A program made the position numbers and the translations under genes. DNA of 40,677 nt from Flavobacteriaceae bacterium (GTDB lineage Bacteria > Bacteroidota > Bacteroidia > Flavobacteriales > Flavobacteriaceae), in the NCBI GenBank assembly GCA_024643425.1, contig JAHEMY010000012.1, positions 1-40,677 of the forward strand, written 5' to 3'. Positions 31,874-40,663 of this stretch are shown piece by piece. Under the pieces are notes generated by a model. It was not told where the DNA came from. It did not search any database and worked only from the letters and a program-made list of their open reading frames with translations. The stretch's first letter is position 1, and each line of letters opens with the position of its first letter.

Positions 31874-31882
31874 GGGGCTTTT
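31856..31882. terminator. bidirectional terminator between nucleotidyltransferase and aconitase genes
   Basis: AAAAGCCCC (31859-31867) and GGGGCTTTT (31874-31882) form a 9-bp stem around the loop AACTAA, which contains the + strand stop codon. On the - strand a seven-T run follows (complement of 31856-31862), ending aconitase transcription 4 bases after its stop. Confidence 0.9.
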
Positions 31883-31885
31883 ACA

Positions 31886-34153
31886 TTAAGCGTTTTGCTT
31901 CTTTATTAAATTCAGTGCCGATCCTTCTCGATACCAAAGAATCTGTTGTGCATTATAAGTGTGATTGACTTTAATAGAGTCTTTACTCCCATCTGCATGC
32001 ACTAATTCAATTGTTAATGGCTTATCGGGTGCAAAGTTGGCTATATCTATAAAGTTGAAGGTATCGTTCTCCTGAATTAAATCGTAGTCGCTCTCTTTGA
32101 CGAAGGTTAATGCTAACATCCCCTGTTTTTTCAGGTTGGTTTCATGGATTCGCGCAAATGATTTCACCAATACTGCCGCCACACCTAAAAATCTTGGCTG
32201 CATCGCAGCATGCTCTCTGGAAGAACCTTCTCCGTAATTGTGATCTCCAACAACAATAGTTTTGATTCCCTTTGCTTTGTATTCTCTTTGCGTGTCGGGC
32301 ACACCACCATAATCGCCGGTAAGCTGATTCTTAACAAAATTTGTCTTCTTATTGAAGGCATTTACCGCTCCAATGAGTGTGTTGTTCGCAATATTGTCCA
32401 AATGCCCTCTGAATCGCAACCAAGGACCTGCCATCGAAATGTGGTCTGTGGTGCATTTTCCATGGGCTTTAATAAGCAATTTCATTCCTTGCAACTCACT
32501 GTCTTTGATTGGGTTGAAAGGCTCTAGCAATTGAAGTCGTTCGGAATCCTTGTTCACCTTTACTTCAACATGACTACCATCGGCCTCAGGTGCCAAATAG
32601 CCATTTTCTTTAACTTCAAACCCTTTTGGAGGCAATTCCCATCCTGTCGGTTCGTCCAACATTACTTCATCTCCATTCTCATTAATAAGCTTATCTGTAA
32701 GCGGATTAAAATCCAGACGACCCGCAATTGCAATTGCTGCCGTTAATTCCGGAGACGCAACAAAAGCATGGGTGTTTGGGTTTCCGTCGGCTCTTTTCGC
32801 AAAGTTTCGATTGAAAGAATGCACAATCGAGTTTTTAGGTGCGTTCTTAGGATCTTCATAACGTGCCCATTGTCCAATACACGGTCCACAAGCATTGGTG
32901 AAAATTTTAGCATCCAATTTTTCGAAGATTTCTAAAATACCATCCCGTTCGGCCGTATAACGTACTTGTTCCGAACCAGGGTTAATACCAAATTCGGCCT
33001 TGGTTTTTAAATTTTTATCAAGCGCTTGCTGCGCGATTGAAGATGCTCTGGACAAATCCTCGTAGGAAGAGTTCGTACAAGAACCGATCAAGCCCCACTC
33101 TACTTTCAAAGGCCATTCGTTCTTAGTGGCTTTATCAAGCATGGTCCCTACTTCCGTAGCAAGGTCCGGGGTAAACGGACCATTTAGCATTGGCATCAAT
33201 TCTGAAAGATTGATATCAATTACTTCATCAAAATATTTTTCAGGGTTTGCATAAACTTCGGCATCCCCGGTAAGGTATTCTTTTATTTTATTGGCTTCAT
33301 CCGCAACCTCAGCTCTTTCTGTCGCTCGCAGATAACGTTCCATCGATTCATCATAACCAAACGTAGAGGTTGTTGCGCCTATTTCGGCACCCATATTACA
33401 AATGGTTCCTTTTCCGGTACAAGACATGGAAATAGCCCCCGGTCCGAAATATTCAACAATCGCTCCGGTTCCTCCTTTTACGGTTAAAATTTCGGCTACT
33501 TTTAGAATCACATCTTTAGGAGCCGTCCAACCTGATAATTTTCCGGTTAGGCGCACCCCAATTAATTTTGGAAATTTCAATTCCCAAGCCATTCCTGCCA
33601 TAACATCTACGGCATCGGCTCCTCCTACTCCAATGGCAACCATCCCTAGACCACCCGCGTTTACTGTGTGGCTATCGGTTCCAATCATCATTCCTCCAGG
33701 AAATGCATAATTTTCCAATACTACTTGATGGATAATTCCCGCTCCCGGTTTCCAGAAACCAATTCCATATTTGTTGGATACCGATTCTAAGAAGTGAAAT
33801 ACTTCGTTGCTAGTGCTCAACGCCGATTTCAAATCCTGTTCGGCTCCTACCTTCGCTTGAATAAGGTGATCGCAATGCACGGTTGTTGGAACGGCGACTT
33901 CAGGTTTCCCGGCTTGCATAAACTGCAATAAGGCCATTTGAGCAGTAGCATCCTGACAGGCAATACGGTCCGGAGCAAAATCGACATAATCCTTTCCTCG
34001 CACATAGGCCGTGGATGGATTACCATCCCAAAGGTGGCTGTATAATATTTTTTCAGAAAGGGTTAAAGGTTTTCCCACAATAGCCCGCGCTTTATCTACT
34101 CGCTCGGGAATTTGGGCGTATACCTTTTTGATCATGTCTAAGTCAAATGCCAT
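31886..34153 (-). CDS. acn: aconitate hydratase (mitochondrial-type aconitase)
   Basis: A 755-residue TCA-cycle enzyme isomerising citrate to isocitrate. The three [4Fe-4S] cysteines are visible: Cys359 in [12 protein letters not shown] and Cys422/Cys425 in [10 protein letters not shown]. Other signatures are [35 protein letters not shown] and the swivel-domain [19 protein letters not shown]. Length and motif order match the mitochondrial/Bacteroidota aconitase rather than AcnA (about 890) or AcnB. It is monocistronic: an exact -7 box lies upstream and a strong terminator downstream. Confidence 0.97.
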   Translation of the reverse strand: MAFDLDMIKKVYAQIPERVDKARAIVGKPLTLSEKILYSHLWDGNPSTAYVRGKDYVDFAPDRIACQDATAQMALLQFMQAGKPEVAVPTTVHCDHLIQAKVGAEQDLKSALSTSNEVFHFLESVSNKYGIGFWKPGAGIIHQVVLENYAFPGGMMIGTDSHTVNAGGLGMVAIGVGGADAVDVMAGMAWELKFPKLIGVRLTGKLSGWTAPKDVILKVAEILTVKGGTGAIVEYFGPGAISMSCTGKGTICNMGAEIGATTSTFGYDESMERYLRATERAEVADEANKIKEYLTGDAEVYANPEKYFDEVIDINLSELMPMLNGPFTPDLATEVGTMLDKATKNEWPLKVEWGLIGSCTNSSYEDLSRASSIAQQALDKNLKTKAEFGINPGSEQVRYTAERDGILEIFEKLDAKIFTNACGPCIGQWARYEDPKNAPKNSIVHSFNRNFAKRADGNPNTHAFVASPELTAAIAIAGRLDFNPLTDKLINENGDEVMLDEPTGWELPPKGFEVKENGYLAPEADGSHVEVKVNKDSERLQLLEPFNPIKDSELQGMKLLIKAHGKCTTDHISMAGPWLRFRGHLDNIANNTLIGAVNAFNKKTNFVKNQLTGDYGGVPDTQREYKAKGIKTIVVGDHNYGEGSSREHAAMQPRFLGVAAVLVKSFARIHETNLKKQGMLALTFVKESDYDLIQENDTFNFIDIANFAPDKPLTIELVHADGSKDSIKVNHTYNAQQILWYREGSALNLIKKQNA

Positions 34154-34178
34154 AATGTAAGTCGTTTTTGAAGTGTCG

Positions 34179-34186
34179 CAAAATTA
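34179..34186 (-). promoter_or_regulatory. -7 box of aconitase
   Basis: The - strand reads TAATTTTG, an exact TAnnTTTG match, ending 25 bases before the ATG. The -33 element is not obvious; the upstream 150 bases are very A/T-rich. Confidence 0.5.
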
Positions 34187-34553
34187 AGTAAAATTCATTT
34201 AAATTAAAAATAATCCAATGAATTAGACTTTTTTGTATATATAATTTAATAAATATTAATTTTTACTGAATTATTTTAAATAAATGATAAATATTTAAAA
34301 CATAAATTATCAAATTAACAATTATCACGCACAAAATGGGTGCATTTTTAAGGATACCCAAATGATGATAGATCGGTCTCCTGTAATACAAGGCAAGGAT
34401 TCTAATGCACTACTATCTAGGTAGAGCTATGAATGTTTTGCATTCTGGTGATTCAGTGCATCGATTGCGCCAGATTATGAATTAAGCGTTGCTATTTGCC
34501 GTATATATTTTAATTCAATTTATTTCAAAATTGAAACAAACTTTTCAAATTGC
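34187..34553. other. A/T-rich intergenic stretch with no recognisable gene
   Basis: About 370 bases upstream of aconitase. The first 150 are nearly all A/T with runs of TTTAAAT type, the rest (34335-34490) has mixed composition and only short frames of about 20 codons interrupted by stops. I see no RNA gene or conserved domain. The stretch 34340-34490 looks less random than its flanks and may be a decayed remnant, but I cannot name it. Confidence 0.5.
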
Positions 34554-34685
34554 ACCTAACGGTCTCGGCTATTAGTAGTTGTGTGGGTTAGTGCTTATCC
34601 GAGTGGCGGAACACAACAAACTGAAATTCCAGCGGAATTTCCAAAGTTGGTGAGAGCAAGTAATTACTTATAGCCCTTGTTGGCA
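34554..34685 (-). repeat. structured attC-like repeat element downstream of pliI
   Basis: A 132-base element with nested inverted repeats. Read on the - strand (pliI direction) it begins TGCCAAC (34685-34679) and ends GTTAGGT (34560-34554), which fits the integron core GTTRRRY. Inside these are paired GGCTAT/ATAGCC boxes (34567-34572 and 34670-34675) with unequal spacers of 6 and 3 bases, a GTTGTGT/ACACAAC pair (34578-34584, 34611-34617) and a perfect GAAATTCC-agc-GGAATTTC hairpin (34623-34641). Elements of similar look occur beside accessory genes in flavobacterial genomes, to my recollection. Whether it is an attC site, a MITE or another repeat is open. Confidence 0.5.
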
Positions 34686-34709
34686 ATAGATTTTATTTAA
34701 AAACTTCAG

Positions 34710-35357
34710 TTAATACTCACTAATTTTATCTAAGACAAAAAGTCTAGAAGATTCACCATCTTTTAGTTTGTATTCTATTTGGCGAGTACCTCCGGTTGGA
34801 CTATTATTAGTATCTCCATCCTTGTAAATAGGAAACCTTCTTGCTAAAGTAGTTTCTATAAGTGTGAATTCATCATGTCCCATATATCCACGACTTGCCT
34901 CTTTGTTTTCAGATATCTCTGGAAAGAAAATTTCACTAATAGACTTTCCATTATTTACAGAATAACCAATCACTTTCCCATAGCTACCACTTCCCGCAGA
35001 TATTGTATAAATTAAAATTTCAGGAAATCCATCTGAATTTAAATCTTCAATTTCTGCATTAGTAACTTGCCCGAACAATTCAAGAGTAATTTTTTCATTA
35101 TCTATTTCCAATCCTTTAGGTTGAATCGTTAATTGACCAATAGATCCTTCACCAGTATTACTTATATCAAAGGTTATATTTTGCAAGGTCAAAGTTTTTT
35201 GAAAAATAATTTTTTGTTCTCCTTGAATAGGATTCTCATTACTTAAGTCCTTATTATTTTCAATTTGTTCTTGATTGATTTTTCCCTGTTCGTTCTTACA
35301 AGCTATAATAGTTAGTGCTACAACTAGAGCAATTGTGATTGTTTTTAATTGTTTCAT
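34710..35357 (-). CDS. pliI: PliI-family lysozyme inhibitor lipoprotein
   Basis: A 215-residue lipoprotein: MKQLKTITIALVVALTIIAC with lipobox IIAC (Cys20), then a charged linker to about residue 50. The rest matches the PliI family (periplasmic inhibitor of invertebrate, I-type lysozyme) known from Aeromonas: FQKTLTLQNITFDI, ISAGSGSYGKVIGYS containing the SGxY lysozyme-contact motif (about 121-124), RGYMGHDEFTLIETTLARRFPIYKDGD and PTGGTRQIEYKL. It would protect peptidoglycan from I-type lysozymes of invertebrate hosts or grazers. It is more A/T-rich than its neighbours and lies alone between aconitase and moxR beside a structured repeat, suggesting acquisition. Confidence 0.8.
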   Translation of the reverse strand: MKQLKTITIALVVALTIIACKNEQGKINQEQIENNKDLSNENPIQGEQKIIFQKTLTLQNITFDISNTGEGSIGQLTIQPKGLEIDNEKITLELFGQVTNAEIEDLNSDGFPEILIYTISAGSGSYGKVIGYSVNNGKSISEIFFPEISENKEASRGYMGHDEFTLIETTLARRFPIYKDGDTNNSPTGGTRQIEYKLKDGESSRLFVLDKISEY

Positions 35358-35363
35358 GTTTTT

Positions 35364-35387
35364 TATTATTTAATTATTTAATTATTT
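35364..35387. repeat. three 8-base A/T tandem repeats before pliI
   Basis: TATTATTT, AATTATTT, AATTATTT occupy 35364-35387, starting 6 bases upstream of the pliI ATG. They make the leader A-rich on the coding strand, which may aid initiation in this phylum; slippage could change promoter-start spacing. Confidence 0.6.
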
Positions 35388-35400
35388 CCAGCTCGTTAGA

Positions 35401-35438
35401 ATGAAAAATAAATCAGCTTGCATTGCACATTGCAAGCT
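35401..35438 (-). terminator. hairpin terminator after moxR
   Basis: AGCTTGCA (35415-35422) and TGCAAGCT (35431-35438) form a perfect 8-bp stem with an 8-base loop, 22 bases after the moxR stop; on the - strand it is followed by the T-rich GATTTATTTTTC. It probably ends the chaperone-moxR operon before pliI. Confidence 0.6.
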
Positions 35439-35460
35439 CTTGAACAAAATCGTTTCTACC

Positions 35461-36414
35461 CTAAAACAATCCTTTTATTATAGCCTCAATGGTGAGCCCT
35501 TCTGCTTCCGCTTTGTAGTTTTTTATAAGTCGGTGACGCAGTACCGGATTGGCCACACGTTGCACGTCTTCAATATCGGGAGAAAATTTTCCGTGCAAGG
35601 CAGCATTTGCTTTTGCTGCAAGTATAAGGTTTTGAGAGGCACGCGGACCCGCTCCCCAATCGATGTAGTTCTTCACTTGTTCTGTGGCGGCTTGACTTTT
35701 AGGTCGAGTTTTTCCAACAAGGGTTACGGCATATTCCACCACGTTATCTGCAACGGGAATTCTTCGAATTAATTTTTGAAAATCGATAATCTCATTCCCT
35801 GTGAAGAGCGCATTTACAGTAGCTTCATTTCCCGTAGTGGTCGATTTCACCACTTCAACCTCTTCACTGAACGTAGGATAATCTAGATTAATCGCAAACA
35901 TAAAGCGGTCTAGTTGCGCTTCAGGAAGTGGATAAGTTCCCTCCTGTTCGATAGGATTTTGCGTTGCCAATACAAAATATGGCAAATCCAATTTATAGTG
36001 ATGTCCGGCAACCGTTACTGCCCGTTCTTGCATTGCTTCAAGAAGCGCTGCTTGTGTTTTAGGAGGCGTACGGTTAATCTCATCGGCTAGAATGATATTA
36101 GCGAAAATAGGGCCCTTTATAAACTTAAACTCACGATTATTATCGAGAATCTCAGATCCAAGTATATCACTTGGCATCAAGTCGGGTGTAAACTGTATCC
36201 GTTTAAATTGCAATCCTAATGCTTGGGCAACCGTATTCACTAACAAGGTTTTTGCCAATCCCGGCACCCCAATAAGCAAAGCGTGTCCGCCAGAGAAGAT
36301 GGAGAGTAATACTTGCTCTACCACATCATCTTGTCCAACGATTACTTTTTTGATTTCGTTTCTTAGCGTGTTATATTTTGATACAAGCTGTTCTACAGCT
36401 GCTACATCTGACAT
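35461..36414 (-). CDS. moxR: MoxR-family AAA+ ATPase
   Basis: A 317-residue cytoplasmic AAA+ ATPase. Walker A is GVPGLAKT (about 45-52), Walker B IILADEINR (about 108-116) with the PKTQAALLEAMQE segment after it, sensor 1 in FVLATQNPIEQEGTYPLPEAQLDRF and sensor 2 GPRASQNL. MoxR proteins act as chaperones, often with DUF58 and VWA proteins encoded next to them; here the genes downstream are pliI and aconitase instead, so the usual partners are not adjacent. It is the last gene of the PPIase operon, 18 bases after the SurA-like gene. Confidence 0.95.
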   Translation of the reverse strand: MSDVAAVEQLVSKYNTLRNEIKKVIVGQDDVVEQVLLSIFSGGHALLIGVPGLAKTLLVNTVAQALGLQFKRIQFTPDLMPSDILGSEILDNNREFKFIKGPIFANIILADEINRTPPKTQAALLEAMQERAVTVAGHHYKLDLPYFVLATQNPIEQEGTYPLPEAQLDRFMFAINLDYPTFSEEVEVVKSTTTGNEATVNALFTGNEIIDFQKLIRRIPVADNVVEYAVTLVGKTRPKSQAATEQVKNYIDWGAGPRASQNLILAAKANAALHGKFSPDIEDVQRVANPVLRHRLIKNYKAEAEGLTIEAIIKGLF

Positions 36415-36432
36415 TCGTTTAAGTTTTTAGGA

Positions 36433-37896
36433 TTAATCCTTTCTCCAATTACTCGAGAAAACACAATCGTTGTAATCGCGATTCACGCTTACATAAGTTT
36501 CTTTGATTTTTTTATCCTGCCATTCTCCAATGGCTCTAATTTGCTTTTCTTTTAAAGCAAGATCTTGAATTTTTTCGTAATCTTTTACAAAGTCGGCCGG
36601 ATGTTCTTGGTATCGCTTCGTGACGGAAAGCAACTTGAATTTACTTTTCCCGGTGTAATCACGATCTGTAAGCACTTGTGAAACCTCCCCTTCTTGCAAA
36701 TTATAAACTTGTGCGCTTAACGTAGGTTCCATTTTGGTAAGGTCGAATCTTGTGTCTAACGAAACCGGATTCACCAACTGACCACCATTATTTCTCGTTT
36801 CTTTTTCACTGGAAAATTTTCGTGCCGCATCGGCGAAAGTTATTGTGCCTGATACGATTTCACTTCGAAGGGAATCAATTTTTACTTTAGCCTCGTCAAT
36901 CACTTTTTGAGAAACTTCTGGAAATAAGATGATGTGTCGCACGTCGATTTCTTGTCCGCGTACTTTATCTACCGTTACAATGTGATACCCAAATTCAGTT
37001 TCGAAAGGTTCACTCACCTCTCCTTCCAGCAGAGAAAAAGAGACATCTTTAAATTCTTTAGCAAAGGGTGAATCTTTTCTGATTCCTTCTATAAGTCCTC
37101 CTTTAGACGCAGAACCATCCTTAGAATACAATACTGCTTTTGTAGCAAAACTGGCTCCGTTCTCCACAATGTCTTGTCGAAATTCATTCAAACGATCGAT
37201 CACATTTTGTTTAGCTTCCTCCGTGATTTCGGGTTCAATAATGATTTGAGCCACTTCGACTTCAGCACTAAAAACCGGGCGTTCATCTTCGGGGATGGAG
37301 TAGAAAAACTGACGCACCTCTTCAGGAGTCACTTCAATATCTTCCACCACTTTTTGCTGCATTTGATTTGCTAAGTAAATAATCTTGTTGGTTTCAAACA
37401 ACTCTTGGCGCAATTCACTAATGCTATTCTTTTTATAGAATTTTGCAACCTTATCCTCGTCACCGCCAAATTGTTCTGTGATGTAAGCGATTTGTTGATC
37501 GATACGGGATGTTATTTCCTCATCCGACACCATTATACTATCCACTTTTGCATGGTGTGCGTATAATTTATCTTCAAGGAGCTTTCCTAACAACTGGCAA
37601 CGCGTAACATTTTCTATGGACATGCCCTGTTGTTGCAGCTCCAAATAACTTTTATCAATATCACTGTCGAGTACCACGAACTCTCCTACTACTGCAGAAA
37701 CACCTTCGGCTTTGAACCTTTCAAATGGTTTTAAGCTATCTACCTTTAAGGTAACTTTCTCTTTGTCCTGAATTACATTGGTGCTATCGATCACGATTTC
37801 TTGGGCATGAATGCTCAAAAATCCGAAAGCACATAAAAACAAGGCTATACTATGGTTGGGGAGTGTAAATTTCAAATGTCTTTTTCCTAATTGCAT
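36433..37896 (-). CDS. SurA-like periplasmic peptidyl-prolyl isomerase with two parvulin domains
   Basis: About 487 residues, exported (hydrophobic segment SIALFLCAFGFLSIHAQ). A SurA-type N-terminal helical domain (about 60-195) is followed by parvulin domain 1 (about 208-315: VAQIIIEP..., GGLIEGIRKDSPFAKEF, FGYHIVTVDKVRG) and parvulin domain 2 (from IDVRHIILFPEVS, about 318 on). SurA-like proteins escort outer-membrane barrels through the periplasm. Two starts are possible: ATG 37896 (used here) and ATG 37917; both overlap the preceding gene, by 47 or 68 bases. moxR follows 18 bases later. Confidence 0.88.
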   Translation of the reverse strand: MQLGKRHLKFTLPNHSIALFLCAFGFLSIHAQEIVIDSTNVIQDKEKVTLKVDSLKPFERFKAEGVSAVVGEFVVLDSDIDKSYLELQQQGMSIENVTRCQLLGKLLEDKLYAHHAKVDSIMVSDEEITSRIDQQIAYITEQFGGDEDKVAKFYKKNSISELRQELFETNKIIYLANQMQQKVVEDIEVTPEEVRQFFYSIPEDERPVFSAEVEVAQIIIEPEITEEAKQNVIDRLNEFRQDIVENGASFATKAVLYSKDGSASKGGLIEGIRKDSPFAKEFKDVSFSLLEGEVSEPFETEFGYHIVTVDKVRGQEIDVRHIILFPEVSQKVIDEAKVKIDSLRSEIVSGTITFADAARKFSSEKETRNNGGQLVNPVSLDTRFDLTKMEPTLSAQVYNLQEGEVSQVLTDRDYTGKSKFKLLSVTKRYQEHPADFVKDYEKIQDLALKEKQIRAIGEWQDKKIKETYVSVNRDYNDCVFSSNWRKD

Positions 37897-38707
37897 CTTT
37901 TGTAATATCCTTTTCAAGTTTCTTGGTAAGTTCTTGTTTTCTCTTATTTAAAATAATCTGTCTGATTGTTGGCTCAACATAGGACAAAGGAGCCGTTTCA
38001 TTGCGCTCAAGAACGTCTTCAATTTTGAGTAAATATAATCCTAATGAATCTTGCAAGCGGGTAAAATTAGATTTTTTTAACACTTGCGCATCTGCCGTCT
38101 GTAAAATTGGGACACTTTGCAAAAGGTTATCTTTTTTTACCCAAGTTGAATCGTTTAAATTAAACGATTTGAACTGTATGCTCAATTCTGATAGTTCCTG
38201 TTGGTCCTTTTCATTAAATCGCTTCAATTGCTCGGTTACTGCATTCAATTTAGAATAATTCACCGGCAATTCGATATACCTAAGTTTTAAGAGAACATCG
38301 TTTAATTTAAAGTTGTCCTTATTGAGTTCATAATAGGTAATCAACTCGGCTTTGCTAATAGTACTGTCCAATTGTTGTGCCACGATACTACTCTTATAAG
38401 CCTCGGTAAATAAATCGGTACGGTACTGCTCCACCAAATTTTCGAAAGCGGTTTGTTGCGATTCCGACAAGTTTATGAGTGCTTGATCGATGAGTAATTG
38501 TTGCGTTGCCCAACGATTAATAAAATTATTCATTAACTGTGCACTATCTTCTTTTGTTGTAATCTGATTTAAAACTTCACGAAGATCCTCCTCATACAAA
38601 TACGTATTGTTCACACGAGCCACAGGAGTTCTGGATTCCTCTTTCTTGAAGTAATCACAAGAAGAGATCAAAACCACTCCTAAAACAAAAAGTGTGAATT
38701 TTTTCAT
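37850..38707 (-). CDS. SurA-N-like lipoprotein chaperone lacking a parvulin domain
   Basis: A 285-residue lipoprotein (MKKFTLFVLGVVLISSC, lipobox ISSC, Cys17). The next section, RVNNTYLYEEDLREVLNQIT through about residue 150, is the SurA/PpiD-type N-terminal chaperone region (substrate helix, LLIDQALINLSESQQ). No intact parvulin core (GG...PF...FGYHI) can be found; the C-terminal part is mostly helical and charged (IRQIILNKRKQELTKKLEKD). It sits between two double-parvulin proteins and overlaps the second, so it is likely a non-catalytic subunit of the same folding machinery. Confidence 0.75.
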   Translation of the reverse strand: MKKFTLFVLGVVLISSCDYFKKEESRTPVARVNNTYLYEEDLREVLNQITTKEDSAQLMNNFINRWATQQLLIDQALINLSESQQTAFENLVEQYRTDLFTEAYKSSIVAQQLDSTISKAELITYYELNKDNFKLNDVLLKLRYIELPVNYSKLNAVTEQLKRFNEKDQQELSELSIQFKSFNLNDSTWVKKDNLLQSVPILQTADAQVLKKSNFTRLQDSLGLYLLKIEDVLERNETAPLSYVEPTIRQIILNKRKQELTKKLEKDITKDAIRKKTFEIYTPQP

Positions 38708-40663
38708 TTAAGCACGTAATTCCTTTTTAATTTTTTTAAGTGTCTTTTCATTCACCTCCACTTTGTATTTGTTGCGAAGGCTTTCCATCCATTTAACTTC
38801 CATCTCGTTCTGAAAATCGCTTAACACACGACCTTCAACTTCTTCATAATTTTTTAATCCCGACGGAAGAACCTTATCTACTACTACCACAGTAAACGAA
38901 TCATCCTGCGTATATATTTTAGAAATTCCAGACTTCAAATCAAACTTAGCAGGCAATTCACTGGCGCCGTTTTCAAAAATACCTTTGGTAGTAAGCACAT
39001 TCACGGTTCCTTCCGGATTCATGGATTCTTTGATTTCATCCATTGTTTTACCATTACTCAAATGTACTAAGACTTGATCTATCGCATCTTTGGACTTGGT
39101 ACGGTATATGGTTCCGTCGGCACGATCCTTCCAAACGTAATCGGATCGATGCATTTCGAAAAACTTTTTCTGCCCTAAAGTATCAAGCTTGGCTTTTTTC
39201 CAAACATTTTGCTCCATCACCTCGAAAATGAGCAGTCCATCTCTATATTCATTAATAATGGCCGCATAATCTTCGTTTTCATCTTCTAACTTGTTCCGGA
39301 AATATTCCTTCAACTTTGTTGTTTCAAACTCGTCATACAAGATGTTTAACATGGTTCTAATTTGTCTGTAAGGGCGAACCTTACCCTGACGATCTTGAAT
39401 ATACTGACCAAATTCGTTGTAATAGAACGTTTTGTCTCCAATGGTGAATAATTTTTTATTATCCTGTGCATTTAGGGTTTCAAACTTCCATTTTTTCTTA
39501 AAAATGCTGTCGGTAACATTAGTCTCGAAAAAACTTAGGTATTCAAACTTTTCGAAGCCAAACTTGTGCTTTATTTTATCGGTGATGGCACTGGTGATAA
39601 TTTTAGCACGTTCACCGTCTTTAATTCGACGCTCTAACTCTGTTCTTTTTTCCTCTAAGGTTGGTATGTCATGACGCTTCTCCAAACGAATAATATGCCA
39701 TCCAAACCTTGTTTGAACAGGCTTTGAAATTTCACCTACTGTTTTTAAGCTGTAAGACGCGTCTTCAAAAGGCGGTGCTTTTAGATCTCCTTTGGTGAAT
39801 GGCCTCATCAACCCTCCGTTGCGGCCGGTATTTTGATCGTCTGAATATTGTTTCGCCAATTCTTCAAAGGATTCCCCTTGATTTAGCAACGCATAGATTT
39901 CGTTAATGCGTTCTTTTGCCTTGGTTCCTGTAGAATCAGATTTCGATGAAATCATGATGTGGGATACAGTAACCTGAGGAGATTTCTCGCGTCGGTCGTG
40001 CACTTTAAGGATGTGGTAACCAAATTGAGTTCTCACAATTTCTGAAATCTCTCCTACCGGCGTGTTATAAGCCATACTTTCAAAAGGATAGACCATGTCG
40101 AAGGCTGAAAAATATCCTAATTTCCCTTCGCGCTCATCGGCTTTGGGCTCTTCCGATAACTTCTTCGCCAATTCGTTAAAATCTTCTTTGCCTTTTAAGG
40201 CTCTGTCTCTAATGGATTTTATTTTGTTATAGGCGGCTAAAGTATCTTGCGGAAATGCATCCCAATTACACATAATAAGAATGTGTGACACATCCAATTC
40301 TTCCAACCCACGGTCATAGGCCTCCATTAATAAATCGGAGGTAATATTTTCTTCGTAAATATAGTTTCGTGAAAGCTGCTCTTCGTATTTGGCAAAGTCA
40401 TTAATATACTCTTGGTTTTTATCCAACCCTTGATTATAAGCTTCTGTCACCTTCAATTTATAATCGATGTACAACTTTAAATAACCATCCACCGACTTTT
40501 GTTCCTTGTCTTGAACTAAATCCAAATTTTTCTGATATACTTTTTTGAATTCGTTAGAATACATTGGTTTGTTATCGATGGTAAGCAATACCTCTTTCTT
40601 TTGCTGCGCCAGCGAAACGACACTACACAGAATCGCGCCAATAATTACAATGCTTTTTTTCAT
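38708..40663 (-). CDS. periplasmic peptidyl-prolyl isomerase with two parvulin domains
   Basis: A 651-residue exported protein, signal peptide MKKSIVIIGAILCSVVSLAQ. A SurA-like N-terminal region precedes parvulin domain 1 (about 117-225: VSHILIMCNWD, KLGYFSAFDMVYPFESMAY, FGYHILKVHDRR) and domain 2 (about 231-330: VTVSHIMIS, GGLMRPF, FGWHIIRLEKRHD). A further 300-residue C-terminal part repeats a weaker chaperone-like helical pattern and ends in KKELRA. It is first of the unit 38708-40663, 37850-38707, 36433-37896, moxR, with no gaps over 20 bases. The start ATG 40663 is preceded by only 14 bases of window, so its promoter is mostly not seen. Confidence 0.9.
   Translation of the reverse strand: MKKSIVIIGAILCSVVSLAQQKKEVLLTIDNKPMYSNEFKKVYQKNLDLVQDKEQKSVDGYLKLYIDYKLKVTEAYNQGLDKNQEYINDFAKYEEQLSRNYIYEENITSDLLMEAYDRGLEELDVSHILIMCNWDAFPQDTLAAYNKIKSIRDRALKGKEDFNELAKKLSEEPKADEREGKLGYFSAFDMVYPFESMAYNTPVGEISEIVRTQFGYHILKVHDRREKSPQVTVSHIMISSKSDSTGTKAKERINEIYALLNQGESFEELAKQYSDDQNTGRNGGLMRPFTKGDLKAPPFEDASYSLKTVGEISKPVQTRFGWHIIRLEKRHDIPTLEEKRTELERRIKDGERAKIITSAITDKIKHKFGFEKFEYLSFFETNVTDSIFKKKWKFETLNAQDNKKLFTIGDKTFYYNEFGQYIQDRQGKVRPYRQIRTMLNILYDEFETTKLKEYFRNKLEDENEDYAAIINEYRDGLLIFEVMEQNVWKKAKLDTLGQKKFFEMHRSDYVWKDRADGTIYRTKSKDAIDQVLVHLSNGKTMDEIKESMNPEGTVNVLTTKGIFENGASELPAKFDLKSGISKIYTQDDSFTVVVVDKVLPSGLKNYEEVEGRVLSDFQNEMEVKWMESLRNKYKVEVNEKTLKKIKKELRA

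Noticed and set aside
34362-34487. Two short frames of about 20 codons in the aconitase upstream gap
   Set aside because: They are too short, have no promoter or family signal, and are separated by stops.
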